Of a stretch of 64,000 bases of DNA, positions 24,861-33,529 are shown piece after piece. Under the pieces are notes generated by a model, which saw nothing but the letters and a program-made list of their open reading frames with translations, ran no database searches and had not been told where the DNA came from. The DNA is taken from the NCBI RefSeq assembly GCF_000455485.1, contig NZ_CBQR020000102.1, forward strand, positions 124,001 through 188,000, read 5' to 3'. How positions within the stretch are numbered: position 1 is the first letter of the stretch; each line of letters opens with the position of its first letter. A program made the position numbers and the translations under genes. The stretch is from Gorillibacterium massiliense (GTDB lineage Bacteria > Bacillota > Bacilli > Paenibacillales > NBRC-103111).

Positions 24861-25961
24861 TTATAGAAGCCGCGGCTGCATTTTATCCTGCAATGCTTGA
24901 AAGGCTTCCCGCAGCTTTTCTTTCGAAACTCTCCCATAAGCATCGCCAATGCTGACCTCATAGTAGCAGGATGTCTCACCCGTCGGCCTCACGTTGCCCG
25001 TCAACCCGATACCTGTCTCTTCGTAGAACGAAAGAAGGACGTCCTCCAGCTTTTCCTTCGGCAGTGCAGCATGAACATGAAACATATTCGTTACTGGCAC
25101 TTCCGGCTTCGTCGTGATGTCCGGACAAGCATTATAGAGCGCGGCCAGTTCCACCGCATCGCGGTAATACTGCTCCATTCTCGGCAGTCGTTCTTCAAAC
25201 CCTTGATCCGCGCTGATGATGTACGGATACAAGCTGATCAAGTCGCCGCCGTGGCGTCTTTTCCACACCTTCGAGTGTTTCGTAAAATCCTCGTCGCCAG
25301 CCAAGATTGCTCCCGCTACGCCGCCGATCCCCTTGTAAAAGGAGACGTACACGCTATCGAACAGAGCGCAGACTTCGGCAGCCGTCTTTTGATAATAGGG
25401 CAGACATTCATACAGCCGGGCACCGTCCAAATGGAGCTTGATCCCCTTTTCCCGGCAGTAGGTGGAGATCGCCTCCAACTCGGCAAAATCCGGCAACTGG
25501 CCGCCGATCTCCCGCTGCGGCAGCTCCAACAGGAGGCAGGCGACCTCCTCTTTTAACTCCCGAACGTCCTCCAACCTGATGATTCGCTCCTTATCCGCCA
25601 AGAGAACCGGTTCGATATGATGCAGTTCCTTTAGCCCGTCCTCCTCATGAATCTCCAAATGGCAAAGGGGATGGTAAGCCACCTTGAGAAGCTGCCGTTC
25701 GTCGCACCAGATGCGGAGAGCGATTTGTTGAGCCATCGTGCCGCTGGGAAAAAAGACGGCGGACGGCTTGCCCAAGTAATCCGCCAATTTAGTTTGAAAA
25801 TTCTCGATGATCGCGCCTGTTCCATATACATCGCTTGCCGCCGCTCCATCATAGCCGTCCAAGGCATCCTTCAGAACTTGAACATTGCGTTTTCCGTGTC
25901 CGGTAAGCGGGTACTCCGTATGTTGAAAAGCTTCTTGAAGCGATTTTCTTCCTTCGCTCAT
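24861..25961 (-). CDS. Low-specificity L-threonine aldolase family enzyme (PLP-dependent)
   Basis: A 366-residue beta-eliminating-lyase-fold enzyme. The lysine that binds pyridoxal phosphate is in SFYKGIGGVAGAIL (about residue 214), preceded by the cofactor-binding Asp in LHLDGARLYE (about 180); FFPSGTMAQQIALR (about 90-103) is the phosphate-binding and active-site loop. Threonine aldolases split L-threonine or L-allo-threonine into glycine and acetaldehyde. It starts 51 bp after the hexosaminidase stop on the same strand and is likely the last gene of that operon; the metabolic link with amino-sugar breakdown is unclear. Confidence 0.88.
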   Translation of the reverse strand: MSEGRKSLQEAFQHTEYPLTGHGKRNVQVLKDALDGYDGAAASDVYGTGAIIENFQTKLADYLGKPSAVFFPSGTMAQQIALRIWCDERQLLKVAYHPLCHLEIHEEDGLKELHHIEPVLLADKERIIRLEDVRELKEEVACLLLELPQREIGGQLPDFAELEAISTYCREKGIKLHLDGARLYECLPYYQKTAAEVCALFDSVYVSFYKGIGGVAGAILAGDEDFTKHSKVWKRRHGGDLISLYPYIISADQGFEERLPRMEQYYRDAVELAALYNACPDITTKPEVPVTNMFHVHAALPKEKLEDVLLSFYEETGIGLTGNVRPTGETSCYYEVSIGDAYGRVSKEKLREAFQALQDKMQPRLL

Positions 25962-26012
25962 CTCGTTTTCGTTGCCCCTTTCGACTAATCGTATCTATAA
26001 TGAACTCTTCGT

Positions 26013-27899
26013 TTAGCCTGATAAATTACCGGCCGTCGCGATGCGGTGATACATGCGCTCCGTTCCTAGCGACCCGGTCTGCCGTTCCATATAATCCAAT
26101 CGTTCCGCTTCCAGCTCTTCCAACCGGTCTACTTTGCCGTTCACATATTCACCTATGCGAAAGGCCGCCGTCTGAAGCCGCGACAGTACACCTCCGTAAC
26201 GGATATCGAGAACCTCCCAGCCGAAGGCTTTGCAATTGGCAAACCACAAAGAGCGGTGAGCGTCCTTCAGCTTTTCGACCCTGGCGGCCAGCTCCGGAAT
26301 CTTCCCCTCCGCCAAGCGGCGCAATTCTTCCGTGTCCTTACTATCGTAAGCCCGCTTCAATTCAAGGCCTAGCTCGCTTTTCAGGGCAAGGACTTCGGAA
26401 AGCCTTTGATAAAAGAGAAAAAGTGTCCCCCACTTCCCGCTTCCGCCGGCGTATCCAGCCAGCTCCTCGGACAGTTTTTCATAGTGGGTATTCATGGGCA
26501 GCCCTTCTACATGATGATCGAACAACCCGATCAGCGTGTCCTGCCAAAGCAAAAACTTGCTAGGGTTAGACGCATTCAGATTGCCCTCTTCCACCCCTGG
26601 CGTCTCATCAAGCTTCGAAAGGGCGCGGAATTGAACCGCATCCCCGCCGGTACAGAGCTTAAAGCGCCGGCTCAACCAATCCCCATCGACTTCCGCATGA
26701 AAGCCGTGCTCGGCAAACAACTGCATCCCGAGCAGCCCGGCAAACACGCTAGTCTCCGCCCCATTATCTCCCCACAAGGTGGCGAACACTTCCTCTACGC
26801 CTTCCTTTTTGCAAGCCTGCAACGCCGCATTCGTCGTCGCGAAGGTCTTGCCGTAATTCGGCGCAAGCCCAGCCCATGTCCATACCCCTCCGGCGAACAC
26901 AGGTAACGTCCCCAGTTTTTTATGGGTTTGAATGCACCGTTCGTAAACGCCCTCATCCTCGTGGAAGTAGTCCCAGTATACGTACTTCACCTGCTTGGGA
27001 AGATGCGCTAGATGATCTTCCTGTAAAATCGCGCCCGGACCGTCATGCTCCTCCAGAAACGAAGAGCCGAAAAACATATCGCTCCAAATCATCGGTTCAA
27101 GCCGCTGCCGGTCCGTGATGTCGAGCACCCTTTTCAAATGCCGGTTCATCAAGTCAAACCGGTTCTCAAAGCCGTGTTTATCCAGATGGACTCCCCGTCC
27201 CACTTGGTAGGCTTCGTCCATCCCGATATGGATGCGTTTGGTGCGCAGCGGCTTCGATGCCGCCTGAATCATGTCCTCGATAAAAGCATAGGTTGCCTCA
27301 TCATCCGCCAACAGCACGTCATCCGCATCTTTCATGGCGGAAGCGTAGTCCCATTGCAGCGCCAGCTTCAAATGGCCCAGGGTTTGGATGCAAGGAATCA
27401 GCTCGATACCTAAAGCCGCGGCGTAATCGTCACATTCCCGCAGCTCGTCCTCGGTATACCGCCCTCTCATGTATCCGAAATAAGGCCGGCCCGAGATGGT
27501 GTAGGTATCCTCCGTATAAAGCATAACCGCATTCATGCCCATGAGGGCCAGCATGCGGAGCAGCTTTTTGACCGCATCCACCCGCAAAACCGCATTCCGC
27601 GAGACATCCAGCATCACCCCGTTGGTCCGGAACTGCGGTTGCTCCTCCCACTCGAAGGGGGCTGCGTTCTCCCGCAGGAATTGAATAAATAAGCCGAAAG
27701 CCCGCGCCAGATGAACCTTCTCCCGGTACGTAATGACTCCTTTTTGTCCATCATAGGTGATAAAAATCCGCGATTCTTCCGAAGTCCCCATGACTTCCAG
27801 CGGAATACCCGGTTCGCCAAGCTCTACCTCAAGATCGGATGCCATCAGCGCCAACAGGTCCCGAACCTCTTGATCATCAGACTGGATCGCCACTTTCAT
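26013..27899 (-). CDS. GH20 beta-N-acetylhexosaminidase
   Basis: A 628-residue enzyme without a signal peptide. Residues about 1-85 form a small alpha/beta domain usual before GH20 barrels; the TIM barrel begins at RTNGVMLDVSRN. The catalytic Asp-Glu pair, with Asp steering the substrate acetamido group and Glu as acid, is seen in HIGMDEAYQ (D228-E229). Aromatic residues for the sugar pocket follow (YVYWDYFHE, GVWTWAG, TLWGDNGAET). A helical C-terminal domain of about 200 residues completes it. Being cytosolic, it probably trims imported GlcNAc- or GalNAc-oligosaccharides. ATG 27899 has AAGGAG 9 nt upstream; the open frame beyond overlaps the esterase gene and is not used. Confidence 0.9.
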   Translation of the reverse strand: MKVAIQSDDQEVRDLLALMASDLEVELGEPGIPLEVMGTSEESRIFITYDGQKGVITYREKVHLARAFGLFIQFLRENAAPFEWEEQPQFRTNGVMLDVSRNAVLRVDAVKKLLRMLALMGMNAVMLYTEDTYTISGRPYFGYMRGRYTEDELRECDDYAAALGIELIPCIQTLGHLKLALQWDYASAMKDADDVLLADDEATYAFIEDMIQAASKPLRTKRIHIGMDEAYQVGRGVHLDKHGFENRFDLMNRHLKRVLDITDRQRLEPMIWSDMFFGSSFLEEHDGPGAILQEDHLAHLPKQVKYVYWDYFHEDEGVYERCIQTHKKLGTLPVFAGGVWTWAGLAPNYGKTFATTNAALQACKKEGVEEVFATLWGDNGAETSVFAGLLGMQLFAEHGFHAEVDGDWLSRRFKLCTGGDAVQFRALSKLDETPGVEEGNLNASNPSKFLLWQDTLIGLFDHHVEGLPMNTHYEKLSEELAGYAGGSGKWGTLFLFYQRLSEVLALKSELGLELKRAYDSKDTEELRRLAEGKIPELAARVEKLKDAHRSLWFANCKAFGWEVLDIRYGGVLSRLQTAAFRIGEYVNGKVDRLEELEAERLDYMERQTGSLGTERMYHRIATAGNLSG

Positions 27900-27928
27900 A
27901 TCGGTCAGCTCCTTTTCCCGATGGATAT

Positions 27929-29029
27929 CTAAGCCAAAACGCCTTTGAGATACTCGGCCAGCGCCTCTGCTGCCCAGGCATGGGCCGCTTTTCCCGGATG
28001 ATACCGAGCCCCGACGGTTTCCTCCGTCATCGCGGGTAGCTGGAACACCGAAACCTTCGCGTCCCCTGTTTCCCGTTTGTACGCATCGACGGCACGGTAG
28101 ATCGCCGGCATCATCGGGAAGCCCAACAGGCCGTATGCCCAAACGATATGAGCGCGCCCGTTATGCTTCCGCAGCTTCGCCAGAAAATGCTGAACCGCCT
28201 GCTCGAAAGCCGCCAAGTCCTCGTTTAACCGTAGTTTGTGGGTCTGTCCCGTCTTTTCATCTCTCCAAGCCGGCATTTGAAAAGCATTCCAGTCGTTGGT
28301 GCCTAAGTTGACGACCACCGCATCCGGCTGCCAGGAGGCGAAATCATGCTCACGAAAAGCACCGAGGGCGGCGTTTTTGTCGCCGCTCAGCAATCCGCAA
28401 ACTTTTTCATAATAGTCGGGGAGGTTGCAATAGGGATTGTTATCCCAGCCGGCCATCACGCCCCAACCGCTCTGGGATAGGATGCTATAGTCCGCGTTCA
28501 ACGCATCCGCCGTCATCGCCGCGTAATTATCCAGTGCACTGAACCACATGGGAATCCAATCTTCCTCCGCTTTCGCCCCGATAGCTCCTTCTCCCGAGGT
28601 GATGCTGTCCCCGATAAACTCGATCTTGTACGGCTTCTCATCCACCGGCAAAAAGTCCCCGTCGAACTTTACCCCACGGATCTGCAGCGAGCAACTCGGA
28701 TCGGAGCTCATGGCCTGCGTATCTTTGACGATTCGCACATTTTTGATAACCTGGGAATTCATTCCTCGGAAAACACAAAACCAACGCCTGCCCGCCGTTA
28801 CCATCTGCCGGCTGATCGGGACTCCGTTGATCACGATGCTGATCCATGGTTCTAACTGATCGTAGCTTGCCTCGATCTCCACCCATAGCTCCGAGCCTTT
28901 GGCGTTGAATTCAACAGCGCTTCCCGTCCAAAACAACGTTAAGGGCGACCGTTCCCCTGTAGTGCGGCCATGGATTTTAAAATGGTTAACGTCGGATAAA
29001 AGCTGTTCCTTTAAACCTTCATTCGTCAT
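27929..29029 (-). CDS. SGNH/GDSL esterase, CE2-like two-domain type
   Basis: A 366-residue protein without a signal peptide. The N-terminal jelly-roll (about 1-125) and C-terminal SGNH hydrolase (130-366) match the layout of carbohydrate esterase family 2. The catalytic Ser is in IEFIGDSITSGEG, the oxyanion Asn in NLGTNDW, and the catalytic His in ARYHPGKAAHAWAA. CE2 enzymes remove acetyl groups from sugars. The hexosaminidase gene follows after 29 bp, so the two probably act together on an acetylated, amino-sugar-containing substrate; that pairing is inferred. Confidence 0.87.
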   Translation of the reverse strand: MTNEGLKEQLLSDVNHFKIHGRTTGERSPLTLFWTGSAVEFNAKGSELWVEIEASYDQLEPWISIVINGVPISRQMVTAGRRWFCVFRGMNSQVIKNVRIVKDTQAMSSDPSCSLQIRGVKFDGDFLPVDEKPYKIEFIGDSITSGEGAIGAKAEEDWIPMWFSALDNYAAMTADALNADYSILSQSGWGVMAGWDNNPYCNLPDYYEKVCGLLSGDKNAALGAFREHDFASWQPDAVVVNLGTNDWNAFQMPAWRDEKTGQTHKLRLNEDLAAFEQAVQHFLAKLRKHNGRAHIVWAYGLLGFPMMPAIYRAVDAYKRETGDAKVSVFQLPAMTEETVGARYHPGKAAHAWAAEALAEYLKGVLA

Positions 29030-29156
29030 CGCGGTTCCCCCGATCGGGCAACGAGCCCGTAAAGTTATGATGGGATTTCACTCCCATTCTACAAGTCTCT
29101 CAACTGGTGAACAAGCAATTAACCAGAGTGAAACAGAAATGCATAGGCGCTACTTG

Positions 29157-30074
29157 TCAGTGATTCAATACGGCTTCCGCGAAGACCACCGTTTGCATAA
29201 GCTTCGCCATTTCCTCCGGACCTGCGCCGCTCTCCACGCACCAGCACATACCCATGGCCGTCTCCACATACAGGCATTTCCTGAGAATCCCTTGGGGAAT
29301 CCGCAAGGATTCCTCCAGCGCCATCACGATGCTGTTGATTTTATCGAATAAGCCGTCCGTTATTTCATTATCGAATTCATTCAAAATAAACCGCGGAACA
29401 TCAAAAACCGGGTCCCCAACAACGCCCTTCGGATCAATGATCCGGTACTCACCCCCGGCACCCAACAGGATGTTGTCATGGTGAAAATCCCCATGCAGCA
29501 GCATCTTTTGCGTGTAACGCCTCGCCACCTCCAGGCAAATCTCCCTGGCCTTTTTCATATGTTCATAGAGTTCGACGCAATCCTGCCGCTGGCTCATGTA
29601 CTCCGTGATCCGGTTAACCCAGCCCGTGTATGAGGGAAATCGCTCCGGTTCCGCCGGTTCGGCATGCAAGCCCCGATAAAGCGAGCAAAAGACGGACAAC
29701 CTCTTGTCGAGAGATAGCTCCTTCCTGAGCGGGATCCCCGGCTTCACATGTTCGATCAACAGCGCTCCTTTGTCCGCATCCACCGCAAAGACCCGGCAAA
29801 AACGTCCGCCGTCAAAGTGGCGCAAGGCCAAATATTCCGATCGTGTTTCCGGGAAAGCGGGATCCCCGATTTTCAATACGGCATCCCCGTAGTCCTCCGA
29901 GTGGCATAGAAACACCAAGTTTGCCGAATAGGAGGGAATCAAGCTTAACGCATCCAGTCTCCATTTCTCCGTGTAGACGTCCAAATCTCCCACAAGCTTC
30001 CCGTAAAAATCACCGCCGAAACGGCTCGTAATTCGTTCTTGCTCATCTGATCTGAACACATACCCGCCCATCAT
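29157..30074 (-). CDS. APH-family phosphotransferase (aminoglycoside/hydroxyurea kinase-like)
   Basis: About 305 residues with a protein-kinase-like fold. The catalytic loop is LLHGDFHHDNILL (HGDxHxxN) and the metal-binding Asp is in YRIIDPKGVVGDPVFDV, the form seen in the aminoglycoside/hydroxyurea kinase family. Homologues phosphorylate streptomycin-type drugs or hydroxyurea, but many have unknown small-molecule substrates. Four ATG codons lie in tandem at the start (30071-30080); 30074 gives the best distance (8 nt) to AGAGG. The gene diverges from the histidyl-tRNA synthetase leader. Confidence 0.82.
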   Translation of the reverse strand: MMGGYVFRSDEQERITSRFGGDFYGKLVGDLDVYTEKWRLDALSLIPSYSANLVFLCHSEDYGDAVLKIGDPAFPETRSEYLALRHFDGGRFCRVFAVDADKGALLIEHVKPGIPLRKELSLDKRLSVFCSLYRGLHAEPAEPERFPSYTGWVNRITEYMSQRQDCVELYEHMKKAREICLEVARRYTQKMLLHGDFHHDNILLGAGGEYRIIDPKGVVGDPVFDVPRFILNEFDNEITDGLFDKINSIVMALEESLRIPQGILRKCLYVETAMGMCWCVESGAGPEEMAKLMQTVVFAEAVLNH

Positions 30075-30126
30075 CATCATCCGCCTCTGTTTCCCTGATC
30101 TTTTTTCCAGTATAGCAAAAATGTTC

Positions 30127-30155
30127 TTGCGCCGCCGGAAGCCATCCACTATAAT
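30127..30155 (+). promoter_or_regulatory. Promoter of the histidyl-tRNA synthetase attenuator
   Basis: TTGCGC (30127-30132), a 17-bp spacer and a perfect TATAAT (30150-30155); a second TATAAT overlaps at 30159-30164. RNA would start near 30162-30171, just before the leader peptide ribosome binding site. Confidence 0.75.
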
Positions 30156-30186
30156 CGTTATAATCTCAAGCGAAGGGGAAATCTCC

Positions 30187-30237
30187 ATGATCGCGCTTCT
30201 GACCGCTTCTCAATATCATCATTACAAACAGCGTTAG
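30187..30237 (+). CDS. His leader peptide of the attenuator
   Basis: ATG at 30187 encodes the 16-residue MIALLTASQYHHYKQR and ends in TAG at 30235-30237. AAGGGG lies 8 nt upstream. Two adjacent His codons (CAT CAT, 30217-30222) sit eight nt before the first pairing segment, so a ribosome waiting for His-tRNA would have its leading edge near 30229-30230. The downstream gene makes exactly that charged tRNA, which strongly supports a regulatory peptide rather than chance. Confidence 0.75.
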   Translation: MIALLTASQYHHYKQR

Positions 30238-30298
30238 TTCACCTGATCTTATCCAGGGTGGGCTAACGCTTCTCGCGTTGGCCTCCCTGCGGCATACC

Positions 30299-30338
30299 AA
30301 ACGCGCAGGACCAAGAGGTCCGGCGCGTTTTTTATTTT
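30299..30338 (+). terminator. Attenuator terminator
   Basis: AAACGCGC-GGACC pairs with GGTCC-GCGCGTTT around AAGA (13 bp with one A-G mismatch), then TTTTTTATTTT. It ends 24 bp before the synthetase start codon, so it controls that gene. Confidence 0.92.
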
Positions 30339-30362
30339 CCAATAAGAGAAAGGGTGACGGGT

Positions 30363-31646
30363 ATGCAAAACGTAAAGGGCACGTACGATTTCTTCGGCAA
30401 AGATCAGGCGCTGAGGAAAAAGGTGCAGAACACGCTGGCGGAGGTATTTGAGCTGTATGATTTCGACGGGATGGACAGTGCCATTTTGAATGAACGCGAG
30501 CTGCTTACCGCGAAATACGCCGGAGGGGATGAGATCGTCAAAGAAATGTACCAGTTGACCGATCAGGGCGAACGAAAGCTTGGGCTTCGCTATGACTTGA
30601 CCATTCCTTTTGCCAAGGTAGTCGCCCAAAATCCAGGTCTGATCTTCCCTTACAAGCGCTATGAGATCGGCAAGGTTTTCCGCGACGGACCCGTCAAGCG
30701 CGGACGCCTGCGGGAATTCCTGCAATGCGATGTCGATGTCGTCGGCATTCCGGGACCTGAGGCGGAAGCGGAACTCATGCAGGTAGCCGTCGAAGGATTT
30801 GCCCGACTGGAGATTCCCATTATCCTGCGGTGGAACAACCGGCGGTTTTTGGGCGATGTGCTGGAAGCTGTCGGGGTGCAGCCCGAAGATAAGCTTTCCG
30901 TCATGCTGACCTTGGATAAGCTGGAGAAAATCGGACGGGGCGGAGTCCTGCAGGAGTTAGCAGACAAAAAACTTGATGCCCAAGCCGTTTCCGCTCTGGC
31001 GGAAATGATGGAAATGGAAAACCCGACCTTCGAACGCCTATCCTCTATCTATGCCATCCGGGAAACGAAAGGCGCGCAGGAGGTGCTACGCCTTCAAGCC
31101 TTGCTTCACAAGCTTGGTCTCGAAGAAACGTGCCGGTTTGACCCGTTCCTCTCCCGGGGCTTATCTTTCTATACAGGTACGATATATGAAATCTTCGACG
31201 CTTCCGGCTCCTTGTCCTCAAGCTTGGGCGGAGGCGGCCGGTATGACGCTATAATCGGAACCCTTGTCGGCCGGGAGGATCTCCCCTACCCTGCCGTCGG
31301 AATTTCCTTCGGCATGGAAGCCATCATGGCGCTCCTGGCGGATCGCAACGTGGAAACTCCAAAAGCAGACGTAACCGTCATTCCCATCGGAGACACCGCT
31401 GCCGCAGCCTTGCAAACGGCGGCCCTGCTCCGATCAGGCGGAATCCGCACAAGCGTCGAAGTAACGGGGCGCAAGCTCAAGAACGCATTGGCCACCGCCT
31501 CAACCCGCGGGACGCAGTATGTCATCCTGATCGGCGAAGACGAAGTAGCCGCAGGGATGCTGCGGCTCAAGGACATGAACGCCGGGACGGAGCGGGTTCT
31601 TCCTCTTGAAGAAGCCGTCCACATTCTTACGAAAGCGATTATGTAA
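30363..31646 (+). CDS. hisS: Histidine--tRNA ligase, archaeal/eukaryotic-like type
   Basis: A 427-residue class II synthetase that charges tRNA-His. Motif 2 is FRDGPVKRGRLREFLQCDVDV (about 106-126), the His-specific loop is RGLSFYTGTIYEIF (about 265-278), motif 3 follows GGGGRYDAIIG, and the anticodon-binding domain is residues about 335-427. The wording LRYDLTIPFAKVVA and REFLQCDVD resembles archaeal and eukaryotic HisRS more than the usual bacterial form (LRPEGT, RQFHQ), so this is probably a second, acquired synthetase. ATG 30363 follows AAAGGGTG. It sits behind the His attenuator and has no aspS neighbour, unlike the standard Bacillus hisS. HisZ is unlikely because the anticodon domain is present. 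Confidence 0.9.
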   Translation: MQNVKGTYDFFGKDQALRKKVQNTLAEVFELYDFDGMDSAILNERELLTAKYAGGDEIVKEMYQLTDQGERKLGLRYDLTIPFAKVVAQNPGLIFPYKRYEIGKVFRDGPVKRGRLREFLQCDVDVVGIPGPEAEAELMQVAVEGFARLEIPIILRWNNRRFLGDVLEAVGVQPEDKLSVMLTLDKLEKIGRGGVLQELADKKLDAQAVSALAEMMEMENPTFERLSSIYAIRETKGAQEVLRLQALLHKLGLEETCRFDPFLSRGLSFYTGTIYEIFDASGSLSSSLGGGGRYDAIIGTLVGREDLPYPAVGISFGMEAIMALLADRNVETPKADVTVIPIGDTAAAALQTAALLRSGGIRTSVEVTGRKLKNALATASTRGTQYVILIGEDEVAAGMLRLKDMNAGTERVLPLEEAVHILTKAIM

Positions 31647-31662
31647 GGGAGTTTCGGAAGGC

Positions 31663-31704
31663 AAAAAGCAGGCTGTTCTGAACTACTGAACGCCTGCTTT
31701 TTTT
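31663..31704. terminator. Terminator after hisS
   Basis: AAAAAGCAGGC pairs with GCCTGCTTTTTTT around an 18-nt loop. The A-run on the left also lets it end the convergent methyltransferase gene. Confidence 0.85.
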
Positions 31705-31724
31705 AGCATGACTTAACTTCCTCG

Positions 31725-33281
31725 TTACTCAAATTGCTTCAGCAGTGCCAAAGCCTCTTCATGATCCGGCTCCAGCTCTAATAATCTTCGCGTGTAGGTC
31801 AAGGCGTCCTCCACCAACTCTAATTCGAAACAGCAGATGGCCAGACAATAAAACACCGTTGAAACGACCTCATCCTGCTCCTGCTGCACCGATAGTTCCA
31901 AGAACCGTTTGGAATCCTCATACCGGTCCATCTCATACAGCAGCAATCCCGTATCCAGCGCCAAATCGTAACGCTGCGGCATCACAAAGTACGACGACCA
32001 CATCAACTGAATGCCTTGCCATATATCCTGCTTTTCTTCATCGTCCGCTTCTCCCAGCAGACTGGAGATCCGCGTCGCACTCTGAATAAAGAACTCCGCA
32101 TCATAGCCGCCCAGCCGCCAAAAGCTCAAGATTTGCTGCAGACCCATATGCTCGATGTTCGGATCAACCCATTGCTTCAGGCTAAAAAATTCATCCGGAC
32201 CGAAGCGATCCATCCATCGGCGGTAAGCCAATCTTGTGTTGAGATAGTCCATCGGTTCATTCGTATTGAGGATAAAGCCGACGTTGATGTTTTTATAGTG
32301 ATGCGGAGGGAATAACGCTAGGGCTCCTTTTTGCTCAAAAACATACTGAAACGCGTGATAGTTTGCGGTAAACGAAAAGCTTCCGTGCAAGATCAACTCC
32401 GGCGGTTCTGCAAACTTCCAGTTATCCAGCAAATGATCCCCTTTATCAGCGGTGATTAAGAGGAATCCCTCTTGGGACAGCCGATTCAAACGCTCCAAAC
32501 AAGTCAATCCCGCGACAGGAAACAAGAAATGCGAATCCTCTAGCTGCTCTTGATAAACCGCAATGACATCACGGTAGGGATAGTTCGTTTGTTCATACTC
32601 AGGCGCCTTCCGATGCTCGTAACGCAAGGAGATTTGACTCAATAGTTCGGAGGGATTCAGCGAATCCTTCTGGTCCGGATACTCGACGAACACATCAGTC
32701 TCATAGACCCGGCCATCGCCTACATAAAGCAACTCTTGCGGGATACTGTCAAAAAAATAGTTGGCGACCACGATCACAGGCTGCTTTAAATCGCCCTCGC
32801 GAATGGTTTTGCCTGAGACGACCAGGTCCAGAGCCGTATCATGAACAGCGTCAAACCGTGCGACATCCAGATCTCCTTCGGCAATAAACGATTGAAGGGC
32901 GGGGTGCTCCTTCCAGGAGAGCACATTGCTCATTACCAGATCCGTTATAATATAGCGGAACGGAGGCAGCGATACCCCCGTACCCGCATAGTCTCTCAGT
33001 CGGTACAGTTCATGCATAATATGGTAAGCAAGGCGCCCCGTACCCGCCCCAAGCTCCACGATATAGACAGGCTCTGAGCAAGCTCCCTTGCTCCCTCGAT
33101 CCTGAAGAAACGCAAAAATCATTTCGGCATAAGACATCGCGATCATCGGATTACTCGTGATGTATTGCGGGACTTGGTCATTGGTCCAAGCCTGCAGCCC
33201 TTTTTCTTCATAATAACTCCGCTGGATATTCCAAATAGGTGCCTCACTAAAGCGATAACGTTCGGTTTGATTCGTTTTCAT
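31725..33281 (-). CDS. MidA-like SAM-dependent methyltransferase with C-terminal TPR-like helices
   Basis: A 518-residue protein. The N-terminal half has a class I methyltransferase glycine motif YIVELGAGTGRLAYHIM (about residues 72-88), an acidic RYIITDLV and NYFFDSIPQELLY, which recall the MidA/NDUFAF7 group of protein arginine methyltransferases. The C-terminal 130 residues have TPR-type helices (YDLALDTGLLLYEMDRYEDSKRFLELS; CCFELELVEDALTYTRRLLELEPDHEEAL). The substrate is unknown; the TPR part suggests a protein partner. It stands alone, converging with hisS and diverging from an EamA gene. Confidence 0.75.
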   Translation of the reverse strand: MKTNQTERYRFSEAPIWNIQRSYYEEKGLQAWTNDQVPQYITSNPMIAMSYAEMIFAFLQDRGSKGACSEPVYIVELGAGTGRLAYHIMHELYRLRDYAGTGVSLPPFRYIITDLVMSNVLSWKEHPALQSFIAEGDLDVARFDAVHDTALDLVVSGKTIREGDLKQPVIVVANYFFDSIPQELLYVGDGRVYETDVFVEYPDQKDSLNPSELLSQISLRYEHRKAPEYEQTNYPYRDVIAVYQEQLEDSHFLFPVAGLTCLERLNRLSQEGFLLITADKGDHLLDNWKFAEPPELILHGSFSFTANYHAFQYVFEQKGALALFPPHHYKNINVGFILNTNEPMDYLNTRLAYRRWMDRFGPDEFFSLKQWVDPNIEHMGLQQILSFWRLGGYDAEFFIQSATRISSLLGEADDEEKQDIWQGIQLMWSSYFVMPQRYDLALDTGLLLYEMDRYEDSKRFLELSVQQEQDEVVSTVFYCLAICCFELELVEDALTYTRRLLELEPDHEEALALLKQFE

Positions 33282-33323
33282 TTAAACTAATCCTGCTCTC
33301 TTCTCATTGTCTTTGCCGATTCT

Positions 33324-33332
33324 TGCTATAAT
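33324..33332 (+). promoter_or_regulatory. Extended -10 promoter upstream of the EamA gene
   Basis: TGCTATAAT (TATAAT at 33327-33332) is an extended -10 box. The RNA would carry an untranslated leader of about 190 nt before ATG 33530. I recognise no riboswitch in it. Confidence 0.5.
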
Positions 33333-33529
33333 AGAGCCTGTAAAGGCCACTACCATTGTTGCCAATCCATTCTTCCGCCATACAAACGCTGAGCGGATGC
33401 ATGTGCGTTTACCAACCATTTGTGGGGTATAGAACCGGTATCGTCAATCTAACTGTTTCTATCCTACTGTACCATATTCCGTATCATAAGAAAGATCAGA
33501 TCGAAACCGATGAGAAAGGAAATCTCGCT

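Larger units (their letters stand above)
30162..30338 (+). promoter_or_regulatory. Ribosome-mediated histidine attenuator leader
   Basis: Five segments give a complete switch. Segment 1 (30230-30237, AGCGTTAG) covers the end and stop of the leader peptide; segment 2 (30263-30270, CTAACGCT) pairs with it perfectly, helped by CACC/GGTG. Segment 2 extended (30261-30269) also pairs with 30275-30283 (9 bp). Segment 3 (30274-30281, CGCGTTGG) pairs with segment 4 (30297-30305, CCAAACGCG, one bulge). Segment 4 pairs with 30323-30330 in the terminator. A ribosome held at the two His codons would leave segment 1 free, giving 1:2, then 3:4, and readthrough. A ribosome reaching the stop would cover segment 1, giving 2:3 and termination. 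The pairings are seen; the mechanism is inferred. Confidence 0.75.

Noticed and set aside
30250-30338. T-box riboswitch in front of hisS (AGGGTGGG could be a T-box with UGGG for tRNA-His)
   Set aside because: There is no room for or sign of Stem I with a specifier loop, the antiterminator lacks the conserved bulge, and the leader peptide with paired segments explains the region better.
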